Source: Candidatus Hydrothermarchaeum profundi (GTDB taxonomy: Archaea; Hydrothermarchaeota; Hydrothermarchaeia; Hydrothermarchaeales; Hydrothermarchaeaceae). From it: DNA of 64,000 bases. The DNA lies in the NCBI GenBank assembly GCA_002011125.2, contig MTMF02000009.1, forward strand, positions 299,906 through 363,905, in the 5' to 3' direction. The notes beneath the pieces were generated by a model. That model saw only the letters and a list, made by a program, of their open reading frames with translations. It had not been told where the DNA came from and did no database searches. Within the stretch, counting starts at the first letter, position 1. The number at the start of each line of letters is the position of its first letter. A program made the translations under genes and the position numbers. Of this stretch, positions 44,931 to 53,144 are shown piece after piece.

Positions 44931-46257
44931 ATGACAGAGAAAACGAATGCTATAGTTGTTTTAAAGGAATGGTTTGAGAGTAATTTGCCAGAAACGATCG
45001 AAAGAGAAGTAGCTTATAGAGACTTTATTCCTCTAAAACAATGTCTTGGTATAATAGGCGTTAGAAGAGCGGGTAAAACCTTCTTTATGTTCCAGTTAAT
45101 AAAAGAAATCAAGAAAAACGTAATATATGTTAATCTTGAAGACCGCAGACTTATGCCTTTAACAGAAAAGAGCCTTGACACAATCTATGAAGCCTTTATA
45201 GAGAATTTCGATTATGACAAAAATGAAAGGCTCTTTTTCTTTCTAGATGAAGTACAAAATGTTCCTTCATGGGAAAGGTTTGTTAGAAATTTCTACGACA
45301 AAGGCACGATAAAGTTTTTTTATCTCAGGCTCTTCTTCGAAGATTCTGAAAACAGAGCTTTCCACTCTACTAACCGGTAGGATAATAACAATAGAGATGT
45401 GCCCATTTTCTTTCAGGGAATTCCTTAAGGCAAAAGGATACGATGAAGAGCTAAAAGATAAGCTTTTATTTTACTCTCCAAAGATTCATGAGATAAAAAG
45501 ACTTTTTAGGGAGTATCTAGAACTAGGAGGTTTTCCAGAGTGCGTTTTAACCGAGAAAGAAAATATCAAATTAACTCTCCTGCGGGAATATCTAGACGGG
45601 ATAATAAATAGAGACATTATATCTCGATATAAAATCAAAAACAGAGCCCTACTTGAAAATCTAGTGAACTACCTTTTCTCATGCGTTTCCTCTCCCTTCA
45701 GCTTTTCTAAGGCGCATAGGTTCTTCAAATCACAGGGGATAAAGGTAGGGAAGCAAACCCTCATCGAGTATTTTTCATATCTAAACCAAGTCTTTCTCTT
45801 CTTTTCAACGCCGATATTCTCCTATAAAATAAAAGACGCTATGAGATACCCAGTAAAAATTTACTGCATAGATAATGGATTTTTAAAAGTAGCCACACCA
45901 AAAATTTCAGAAGATTTTGAGAAACTTGCAGAGAACCTTGTTTTTATAGAGTTAAAAAGAAACTCTACCCCATTTGAAAGAATTTTTTATTGGAAAGATA
46001 AGAAAGGGAGGGAAGTAGATTTTATCATAAAAGATGAATTAAAAGTTAAACAACTAATTCAAGTCTGCTGGGATATAAGCGACCCTGATACCAAACAAAG
46101 AGAACTAAAAGCCCTAATAAAAGCCATGGAGGAATTCAAGCTAAATGAGAGCTTAGTGATCACGGGAGACCATGAAGGAGAAGAAGTGATAAAAAACAAA
46201 AAAATAGTCTACAAGCCCCTATGGAAATGGATACTAGAAGACAAAGGCCCCCTTTAA
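44931..46257 (+). pseudogene. DUF4143-type AAA+ ATPase split by a T-tract indel
   Basis: From ATG 44931 (TTTAAATA at 44903-44910 upstream) the frame gives a P-loop, IIGVRRAGKTFFMFQ, and Walker B RLFFFLDEVQNVPSW. At the T7 run 45315-45321 one extra T shifts the frame, and it stops at 45380. Reading on in the correct frame gives the sensor SGSSSKILKTELSTLLTGR, MCPFSFREFLKAKG and the C-terminal REVDFIIKDELKVKQLIQV. Removing one T restores about 440 residues. It is a close paralogue of the intact ATPase at 48.7 kb, with a near-identical last 120 bp. Confidence 0.85.
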
Positions 46258-46320
46258 AAAAAGAACAAGCCTCCCTAGAGCCTACTAAAAGAAAATTCGT
46301 AGAGCATAAATTTTTTCCAA

Positions 46321-46707
46321 TTAAGGAATAGTGACTACCCTTTCCTTTACCGCAACCTTCCTCTGTTTTTGATCCAAAGTAAGCAACCTCGCACTCATCT
46401 CCTTGGCCAGCTCTATATAAAGAGAATCATATACCGTTAAATTTTCCCTCAATGCTAGGTTGAAGGCATTGCCCATAAGAGCTAGCTGAGATTTAAATTC
46501 TATAATTTCTGCAAACTTGATAAGCGCTCTATAACAAGTCCTTAAGGCTGCCTCATCGATTCTCGCCTGCTCAAATGCTATTGTAAGTGCATTTGCCGCC
46601 TCTTTTACCACCAAATCTAGACTGTAGAGGTCCTCATGTAAAAAGCTCTCTAGATCTTCTTCTCCAAGCAAGTACGCAACCAGCGCAGAAGCATCAATGA
46701 CTATCAC
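46321..46707 (-). CDS. vapC: VapC-type PIN-domain toxin
   Basis: The 128-residue PIN protein shows all four acidic positions expected for the nuclease site: Asp5 (MIVIDASALV), Glu36 (VKEAANA), Asp94 (TVYDSLYIELA) and Asp112 (LLTLDQKQ). VapC toxins cut specific RNAs. The start overlaps the antitoxin gene by 14 nt, so the two are coupled. Confidence 0.93.
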   Translation of the reverse strand: MIVIDASALVAYLLGEEDLESFLHEDLYSLDLVVKEAANALTIAFEQARIDEAALRTCYRALIKFAEIIEFKSQLALMGNAFNLALRENLTVYDSLYIELAKEMSARLLTLDQKQRKVAVKERVVTIP

Positions 46708-46912
46708 GATCCTCCCTCAACAAGGCTGAAGCCGTGCCTTTCGGCACATTAACTCCCTTTAGCATCTCCCGAATTTCTTTAAGCTTCTGCTCTTTTTCAA
46801 CCTCCCTTATTTTCTTCAAAATAAAGCTCCTTACCTCTTCGCTCCAGTTAATCTTTACTTCCTTCATTCTTTTCTTAATTGCTTCAGGAACTTTAACGCT
46901 TACAACCGCCAT
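46694..46912 (-). CDS. vapB: VapB-type antitoxin
   Basis: The 72-residue protein begins MAVVSVKVPEAIKKRMKEV, a ribbon-helix-helix DNA-binding start, and ends in a charged tail that would bind VapC. It should repress its own operon; an 11-bp perfect inverted repeat lies about 45 nt upstream. A TATA element at 46934-46942 is 22-30 nt before ATG 46912, so the mRNA is leaderless. Confidence 0.9.
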   Translation of the reverse strand: MAVVSVKVPEAIKKRMKEVKINWSEEVRSFILKKIREVEKEQKLKEIREMLKGVNVPKGTASALLREDRDSH

Positions 46913-46933
46913 GTAATACCATTGATATTACCA

Positions 46934-46942
46934 TAATATAAA
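46934..46942 (-). promoter_or_regulatory. TATA box of vapBC
   Basis: TTTATATTA on the minus strand sits 22-30 nt before the vapB start. Confidence 0.55.
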
Positions 46943-46955
46943 CTTTTTGGTAATT

Positions 46956-46984
46956 ATAAGGTAATACTTTGTATATTACCTTAT
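46956..46984. promoter_or_regulatory. Probable VapB operator: perfect 11-bp inverted repeat
   Basis: ATAAGGTAATA (46956-46966) and TATTACCTTAT (46974-46984) are exact reverse complements with a 7-nt spacer, just upstream of the vapB TATA box. Related half-sites (GGTAATAT and GGTATTAC on the minus strand) recur around 46913-46932 at the transcription start. Confidence 0.6.
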
Positions 46985-47377
46985 GGTCTTTCCCAATTGT
47001 CTTATGAGCATTAGCTGAACTAAAGTGCTTCACAACAATAATATGCGTATTGTGAATAGCCTTTCTTCTAGTATACCAATACTTATAGTCCACACAAGTG
47101 TAAGAAAGCCCCTGAAGATGTCGCCTAAAATAATACCTCAAAAATCAAGAACGAACAAATAAAGGCGGAATGGCCCTATTTTCCAAGTCTGTGAGCAAAT
47201 TATCACCACCTCTCTATAGCATACTATAAAAGTTAGTGTAAGGGAAATCTAAGAGTGCTGGTAAAGGCAATTAACACTAAAAAAGCCACAGAAGGAGAAG
47301 ATGCAATAATTATTATAAAGTGATTATATGTGAGTCAGACTAGGGTATGGAAATAGCAATTATAGCTTTCCAATAAT
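46985..47377. other. Gene-free stretch upstream of vapBC
   Basis: No gene supported. The minus strand from about 47141 down to 46993 is open (RRHLQGLSYTCVDYKYWYT) and could be a remnant, but I recognise no family. The rest shows nothing I can interpret. Confidence 0.3.
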
Positions 47378-47511
47378 AGCCTTCCTATATAGCAGATACA
47401 TATCCTGAGTCTTTCCTAGACGCTAACCTACCCCTAGGGCCAACAATATACATAGCGACAATTCTGGCAAACAGAAAAAGATTCGCGGTAAAGTTCAAAA
47501 AGTATTACTAA
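47378..47511 (+). pseudogene. Fragment of an AglH/WecA-like GlcNAc-1-P transferase
   Basis: The stretch reads IAFLYSRYIS, then VFPRR with in-frame stops, then in the next frame NLPLGPTIYIATILANRKRFAV, ending at TAA 47509. This parallels IAFLYYNKYPSKVFPGDVLTYPLGAM...ILANIERFAV in the intact gene at 43.8 kb. It is the C-terminal end of a second, decayed copy. Confidence 0.7.
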
Positions 47512-47564
47512 ATTATATGAAAAGAAAATAAGTATGGTTGTTAAAAAAAGAATAAGGTGCACCG

Positions 47565-47957
47565 ATGAGTTTAAAAAAGCAAACAGCGATGGAGGAGATC
47601 GTAGGCATCCTGAAAACTGTCAAATCAATAAGAGAGTTTGATAGGGTCGAGTTTGTGATTCTCCACGGCTCTAGGGCCTTCGGAAAAGGATTAGAAACTT
47701 CTGACTTAGACCTCTGTATATACTACAGGGGTACACCCGAGGAGATGTCCAGATTTAGATTGAAACTCCTTTCAAAGCTCCCCAGCTATGTAGATGTACA
47801 GATATTTCAGCAACTCCCTCTCTATGTGAGAAAAGAAGTGCTTAAAGGAAAGGTGCTCTTTGCGAAGGACAAAAAATTTCTGTACGAAGTAGCTCTAAAA
47901 ACAGTGAAAGATTTTGAAGCCTTTAAGCCACGGTTTTACGACTACATCTACAGGTAG
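47565..47957 (+). CDS. MntA-like nucleotidyltransferase (antitoxin of a HEPN pair)
   Basis: The 130-residue minimal nucleotidyltransferase has VILHGSRAFGKGLETSDLDLCIYY (GSR with DLD) near residues 31-54. It is followed 7 nt later by a HEPN gene and should modify and silence it. ATG 47565 has AAGGTGC just upstream; ATG 47589 is possible. Confidence 0.88.
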   Translation: MSLKKQTAMEEIVGILKTVKSIREFDRVEFVILHGSRAFGKGLETSDLDLCIYYRGTPEEMSRFRLKLLSKLPSYVDVQIFQQLPLYVRKEVLKGKVLFAKDKKFLYEVALKTVKDFEAFKPRFYDYIYR

Positions 47958-47964
47958 TGCTAAA

Positions 47965-48396
47965 ATGAGAGAAGACATTATAAGGACAAAAATAATTGAG
48001 ATCGAAGAGAGTATTAAACTAGTGAAAGAGCACCTGCCTGAGAATGTTGAAGAGTTTATCGCCTTAGGTCTGGTGAAAGACGGGATTTACAAGCGTATCG
48101 AGTTTGCGATTGAAAATGTGCTTGATATATGCGCCATAATAAACACCGACCTGGAACTCGGGATACCAGTAAGCGATGAAGACATAGTAGATAACCTAGT
48201 GAGAAATAGAATCCTGAGCAAAAAGATGGGAAGAACAATAAAGGAGATGAAGGGATTCAGAAACTTCCTAGTACATAGATATGGAAAAGTCGACGAACAC
48301 ATAGCCTTCGAGAATATAAAAGATGGCATGAAAGACTTTTTAAAGTTTATAGAGGAGGTAAAGAATTTCCTAAGCAGGTACCGATCAGAAAAATAA
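47965..48396 (+). CDS. HepT-like HEPN toxin (RNase)
   Basis: The 143-residue helical HEPN protein has the catalytic RNFLVHRYG (Rx4HxY) near residue 107 and a long N-terminal helix (IIRTKIIEIEESIKLVKEHL). It is intact and forms a complete module with the nucleotidyltransferase. ATG 47965 is used. A longer frame starting inside the upstream gene has no support. Confidence 0.88.
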   Translation: MREDIIRTKIIEIEESIKLVKEHLPENVEEFIALGLVKDGIYKRIEFAIENVLDICAIINTDLELGIPVSDEDIVDNLVRNRILSKKMGRTIKEMKGFRNFLVHRYGKVDEHIAFENIKDGMKDFLKFIEEVKNFLSRYRSEK

Positions 48397-48691
48397 TATT
48401 TGTGACGCTTCTAAGGCTATAAATAAATTAACATTTGCTTGGTTTCTATCAAGCACAAAAACTCGTCTAATACTCGAAGACTACTTCCCAGTCATCCTTC
48501 AAAAGCGACTTATCAAACATATTTCACTACGTCTTGAAACTCTTCTTGTCCCTGTAAATAGATAAGAAGTATATAGTTTGTTTATTTCTTAAAAACTGAA
48601 AAAATATTAGTTCTGTTTTATCCTAAAACACCCCTATTAACAATTTTATAGATGACTATAATAGACCAAACTTTATAGTTTACTCGTAAAG
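48397..48691. other. Gap of about 295 bp before the third ATPase
   Basis: No gene supported. A short minus-strand stretch (MFDKSLLKDDWEVVFEY, about 48470-48520) is the only coding-like trace, and I cannot assign it. Confidence 0.25.
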
Positions 48692-48719
48692 AGGGAAAGA
48701 TTTATAAGTAACTTTCCCT
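48692..48719 (+). promoter_or_regulatory. Promoter with an inverted repeat enclosing the TATA box
   Basis: AGGGAAAG (48692-48699) and CTTTCCCT (48712-48719) form an 8-bp perfect inverted repeat. The 12-nt loop holds the TATA element TTTATAAG (48701-48708), 23-30 nt before ATG 48731. A protein bound here would block TBP. Confidence 0.5.
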
Positions 48720-48730
48720 ATATGCAGAGC

Positions 48731-50008
48731 ATGGATAAAGAAACAATAAAAGAACTCATAATCCTATCACAAGAACAAGAAGTAAAACTAATAAAACGAG
48801 ACCTAAAAATCCACTTCGCTGGCAGGATAAACAGCATAATTGGTCCTAGAAGAGCTGGAAAAACATTTTTTATATACCAAAACATAAAACAACTCAAGAA
48901 AAAAAACAAAGATAAAATTATATATATCAATTTCGAAGATGAACGGCTTTTACCCATTAAAAAACAAGACCTAGACCTAATCTTAGAAGCATATTACGAG
49001 CTATACCCAGAGAATAAAGGCGAGAAGCTTTACGTGTTTTTTGATGAAATACAAGCAGCTCCACATTGGCAGTACTTTGTTAGAAGACTCCACGACCAGG
49101 AAAACATAGAGATCTGTATCACTGGCTCTAGCTCAAGACTATTGAGCAAAGAGATAGCGACTCAGCTGCGGGGCAGGACGCTAACATATTTCATTTTCCC
49201 CTACTCCTTCAAGGAATTTCTAAAGGCTAAAGGCATAGCGCTAGAAAGACATTTCGAGTATAAACCTATCCTCTATAAAATAAAAAAACTACTAGAAGAG
49301 TACACAGAGTTCGGCGGGTTCCCAGAGATCACAGATAAAGACGACCTACTCAAGACCAAGATCCTCCAAGAGTATTTTGACCTAATATTCTACAAAGACC
49401 TAGTAGAGAGGTACAAAATAAGAAACTTTGACATAGTAAAAGAAATACAGCTATATCTCGTAAACAACTTCTCCTCTTATTTTTCTACAAACAAATACTA
49501 CAAACTCTTGAAGTCCCAAGGAAAAAAAGTAAGTAAAAACACCCTGTTCACCTATATTTCCTGCATAGAAGACATAAACTTCGCTTTTCTAGTCCCAAAA
49601 TACGGCAAGCTGAAGGAGCAATTCGCAAATCCCAAAAAAGTTTACATTATTGATACGGGCTTGATAAATGCGGTTGCCTTTAAAGTTTCAAAAGATATAG
49701 GCAGGTTATACGAAAATATCGTTTTCATAGAACTTAAAAGAAGGGGTAAAGAAGTATACTACTGGAAAAACAAGTACGAATGCGATTTTTTAGTCAAAGA
49801 AAGGGAGAAAATTAAGGAAGCGATACAGGTGTGCTATGAGATAACAGAGGAAAATAAGGAGAGGGAAGTTAATGGAATAGTAGAAGCCATGGAGGAATTC
49901 AAGCTAAAGGAAGGCCTGGTAATAACAGGGGACCATGAAGGAGAAGAGACAATAAAAGACAAAAAAATAGTCTACAAGCCCCTATGGAAGTGGCTACTAC
50001 AAGATTGA
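48731..50008 (+). CDS. AAA+ ATPase with DUF4143-type C-terminal domain
   Basis: The 425-residue protein has IIGPRRAGKTFFIYQ (P-loop), KLYVFFDEIQAAPHW (Walker B), ITGSSSRLL (sensor), PYSFKEFLKAKG and a nuclease-like C-terminal CDFLVKEREKIKEAIQV. It is the intact close paralogue of the frameshifted gene at 44.9 kb. ATG 48731 is preferred over ATG 48722 from the TATA spacing. Function unknown; the family often accompanies toxin-antitoxin and defence genes. Confidence 0.88.
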   Translation: MDKETIKELIILSQEQEVKLIKRDLKIHFAGRINSIIGPRRAGKTFFIYQNIKQLKKKNKDKIIYINFEDERLLPIKKQDLDLILEAYYELYPENKGEKLYVFFDEIQAAPHWQYFVRRLHDQENIEICITGSSSRLLSKEIATQLRGRTLTYFIFPYSFKEFLKAKGIALERHFEYKPILYKIKKLLEEYTEFGGFPEITDKDDLLKTKILQEYFDLIFYKDLVERYKIRNFDIVKEIQLYLVNNFSSYFSTNKYYKLLKSQGKKVSKNTLFTYISCIEDINFAFLVPKYGKLKEQFANPKKVYIIDTGLINAVAFKVSKDIGRLYENIVFIELKRRGKEVYYWKNKYECDFLVKEREKIKEAIQVCYEITEENKEREVNGIVEAMEEFKLKEGLVITGDHEGEETIKDKKIVYKPLWKWLLQD

Positions 50009-50322
50009 CAATTTGAAGATACCTGAAAAACTCAGTACCAAAAAAGTGGGGGTAGGAAATGTAGAGAGAATAGTAAAGAGAAAAATAGAAAGACACTACA
50101 CGGAAAAAGAGCTCTCCTCTTCTCTTCAAATACTCGCCCACTATCCCCTCTAATACTCTAGGCTTCTTTTCCGCTGAGATATCACTAGCACCAAAAGCAT
50201 ATCTGCCGAAAAACCCTCCTCATTACGAAAAAAAGAAAGCCCAAAAAAAACTTTTCCTCAAACATATATACAAAGAAAAACAACCCAGATTCCAAGCATA
50301 AATATGAGGAGAATATCACAGA
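50009..50322. other. Gene-free gap of 314 bp
   Basis: On the minus strand a frame from about 50225 down into the ATPase end is open and coding-like (GRYAFGASDISAEKKPRVLE, GIVGEYLKRRGELFF). It has no clear start and no family that I can name; it may be the end of a lost gene. The last 30 bp hold an A/T-rich promoter-like stretch for the next gene. Confidence 0.3.
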
Positions 50323-51543
50323 ATGATCCAATTCAAACACCTCATCTACTTACTAGTAGCCCTTACCTGGTTCGAGGGAGCAACCTTCAGGGAACACAGG
50401 ATAATAATACTCTACGGACTCCTCCTAGGCGGACTATGGCTGCTTTTTAACCTAAAAAAAATAATCACCCTAGAAATCTCATTCACAGAAAAAGGCTTCT
50501 ACCTTATAGGAGTATTACTACTATTCTGGACATGGGAAGCGCTTTCCCTAATATGGGCGAATGAAATCACACCAGTATCAGAGGAAAGGATATTCAACGT
50601 GATAGCAGCCGTAGGGTTCACAGTCCTCCTATTAGACCAGCTAAAAACCGATAGAGACTGGATAAACACCTACAAGATACTCGCCATAACAGGCACTACA
50701 TCCTCATTATTAGTACTCTATGAAGCCTACACGGGAACAATCCATAGGCCAACAGGCTACATCTCTCCTGACCCTAACTACACCGCCATGCACATCACAA
50801 TACTGCTACCACTTCTATACTACTTGGCTAAAGACCTCAAGTACCCGTTAAAAATCCCATTAATAGGCGGCATAATAATAACAGCACTAGCAACAGTATC
50901 AACAGGCTCCAGAGCCGGAATAATTTCCCTAATGATGATAGCGCTTATTATCTTCTACCAAGAACTAAAGGAGAAGGACATAAAGACCATAGCTTTAACT
51001 TTTCTTGCACTCCTAACCGTATTTTCCATAGCTGCAAGCATATCCCCAGAACTGCTATCCCCTGGCTTTAAGCGTTTCGAATCACTTATAGATATAGCAA
51101 AAGGAGAAACCAAGCCAGACTTCAGCGTCTCTAACAGGTACAGCTTAATAATCGCAGGAACAAAAATGATCGCTGACAACCCAATTCTAGGGGTAGGCAC
51201 GGGAAACTTCAGAAACAGAAGCCCCGAATATGGCGCCCTCCGCCCTAATGAAGCCCACAACACCTACATCGAAGTGGCAGGCGAACTGGGGATAATAGGT
51301 ATAGCAATCTTCCTAGGCTTGATTTATTTCGCAATTAAAAACTTCCAAAGCCTAGAAAAAAACAAGTATACAACAGGAGCTAAAATCTCCTTTATAGCGG
51401 TACTAATCAACTTCCTATTCCTTACCGCATTCACTGACCGCAGGTTCTACCTCCTAATAGCCCTTACAGTAGGAATGAGTCACGAGAAGCCTCTCACCTT
51501 AAGAGAGTTCCTACAATCAGCTAAAGAAAAGATAAGGCTATAA
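50323..51543 (+). CDS. O-antigen ligase/polymerase-like membrane protein
   Basis: The 406-residue protein has about ten hydrophobic segments and the Wzy_C/WaaL signature region NPILGVGTGNFRNRSPEYG then EAHNTYIEVAGELGIIG near residues 288-325. It would polymerise or ligate lipid-linked glycans outside the cell. It is the second such gene in the window and belongs to the second cassette. Confidence 0.9.
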   Translation: MIQFKHLIYLLVALTWFEGATFREHRIIILYGLLLGGLWLLFNLKKIITLEISFTEKGFYLIGVLLLFWTWEALSLIWANEITPVSEERIFNVIAAVGFTVLLLDQLKTDRDWINTYKILAITGTTSSLLVLYEAYTGTIHRPTGYISPDPNYTAMHITILLPLLYYLAKDLKYPLKIPLIGGIIITALATVSTGSRAGIISLMMIALIIFYQELKEKDIKTIALTFLALLTVFSIAASISPELLSPGFKRFESLIDIAKGETKPDFSVSNRYSLIIAGTKMIADNPILGVGTGNFRNRSPEYGALRPNEAHNTYIEVAGELGIIGIAIFLGLIYFAIKNFQSLEKNKYTTGAKISFIAVLINFLFLTAFTDRRFYLLIALTVGMSHEKPLTLREFLQSAKEKIRL

Positions 51544-51735
51544 CTAGTGCTATCTCAAGTAGATAGCAAACAGAGACACCACTGCTCAAATAGTATTTAA
51601 AAAACTTAAAAAGAAGTCCATGCAGATTTGGAGGCTATTTTTATATAATTATGATTACATCTCAAATGATTTTCTTCTTCTAAAGTACTAATAAATCGTA
51701 CGAAAGTATTATATATCATACGATAAAGTCAGGCG

Positions 51736-52857
51736 TTAGACAGCTCTTGACGCAATCGCTGTCTCAGGGTATTTCATTTCCCGATAAACCTCCAAAATCC
51801 TTTTAGAGATCTCCTCCCAAGAAAACCCTACAACCTTCTTTCTAGCATTAGTAGCCAGCTTATCTCTCAGAGTATTATCCTCTATCAGCTCTTCCATCGC
51901 CTTAGCTAAACCAACTGAATCTCTAGGCTCAACCACGAGGGAGTTCTCATGATCAACACAAATGCTCTTGATCCCCCCAACAGATGTAGCAATCACAGGC
52001 AACCCTGCCGCCCAAGCCTCTAATACCGTGAGGGGCAACCCTTCCCACGTAGAAGGCAAAATAAAAGCATCACTACTCAGATACAGCTCCACCAGTTCCT
52101 TCCCTTGCTTTTCACCCGTAAATCTTATCCGCTTCTTAACTCCCAACTCCTCAACTAGCTTTCTCAAATTTTTTTCCTGAGAACCCTCACCAACTATAAG
52201 GACCTCAAAATCATGCCCCCTCAACCGAGACACAGCCTCAACAAGATAACGTAGACCCTTCTGCTTCTCTAATCTCCCCACAAAGAGGAATCTAAACCTC
52301 TCCCCCCTCTTTCTCTCGCCTTGAAACTCCTCCACATCAACACCATTAGGGATATACACCACGTTGTCTATACCCGCATCCCTAAAATGCGCCAAGCTAC
52401 TTTTATCCACAGAAATTATCCTGCTGAAGCCACCATATTTCAAGAAAAACTTCTCTGCTAGACGTTTAAAATAGCTATACTGTGGATATGGAAAGGAGAC
52501 GCCATGACAGGTGTTCACCACAGGCACTCCATAGAATCTTGCTGGAATAGAGATGAAAAAGCCAAGATCCGCTGAATGAGAATGCACTACATCAGGTCTT
52601 AATTTATTCAAATGCCTAAAACCCCAAAAAATCAGAAAAAAAAGCGATAATACTCTACGAAACGTGATTCTATCCAGATTCTGCGGTTTTTCCTTTAATC
52701 CAAACTTTAAAACATCACTTCTGATCTCAGAACAATTAGAAGACAAGATAAAAACTTCATGGCCAAGTTTCCTCAGATGCTTTTCCAAGTTATATACGAC
52801 AACAGCGTCCCCTCCTAGCACGTTAGGATATTTCTTGACGAGATGTAGTATCCTCAT
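51736..52857 (-). CDS. GT4-family glycosyltransferase
   Basis: The 373-residue GT-B protein has YPNVLGGDAVVVYNLEKHL, RFRFLFVGRLEKQKGLRYLV, VLIVGEGSQEKNLRKL and the donor motif TWEGLPLTVLEAWAAGLPVI. It probably acts at the cytoplasmic face on a lipid-linked glycan. It is oriented toward the polymerase gene. Confidence 0.93.
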   Translation of the reverse strand: MRILHLVKKYPNVLGGDAVVVYNLEKHLRKLGHEVFILSSNCSEIRSDVLKFGLKEKPQNLDRITFRRVLSLFFLIFWGFRHLNKLRPDVVHSHSADLGFFISIPARFYGVPVVNTCHGVSFPYPQYSYFKRLAEKFFLKYGGFSRIISVDKSSLAHFRDAGIDNVVYIPNGVDVEEFQGERKRGERFRFLFVGRLEKQKGLRYLVEAVSRLRGHDFEVLIVGEGSQEKNLRKLVEELGVKKRIRFTGEKQGKELVELYLSSDAFILPSTWEGLPLTVLEAWAAGLPVIATSVGGIKSICVDHENSLVVEPRDSVGLAKAMEELIEDNTLRDKLATNARKKVVGFSWEEISKRILEVYREMKYPETAIASRAV

Positions 52858-53144
52858 TTCAAATCCAATTCGTATACTAAAAGAATATAAATACTTACCC
52901 TTGAAGAGACTAAAGCTTGTGAACTACTCCACGCTTACGCATAGAGCTTCAAGAGGCTAAACATGGGTATGCTTAGTGCCTGTCAATGGCTGGCTCACAA
53001 GCAACCCCTGACAAGAGCCCATAATTATACTAATTCAATTTATTATAAAAAATATCCTTCTAGACCTTCTATCATTAAACCTCATCCCTCCTGGCAAAGC
53101 ACCTAAACACCGACTTTAACATAATTTGAAAAAACAATTAATAC

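Noticed and set aside
52963-53107. 48-codon plus-strand ORF in the gap between a glycosyltransferase and a flippase
   Set aside because: No ribosome-binding site, no TATA at a useful distance and no family-like composition.
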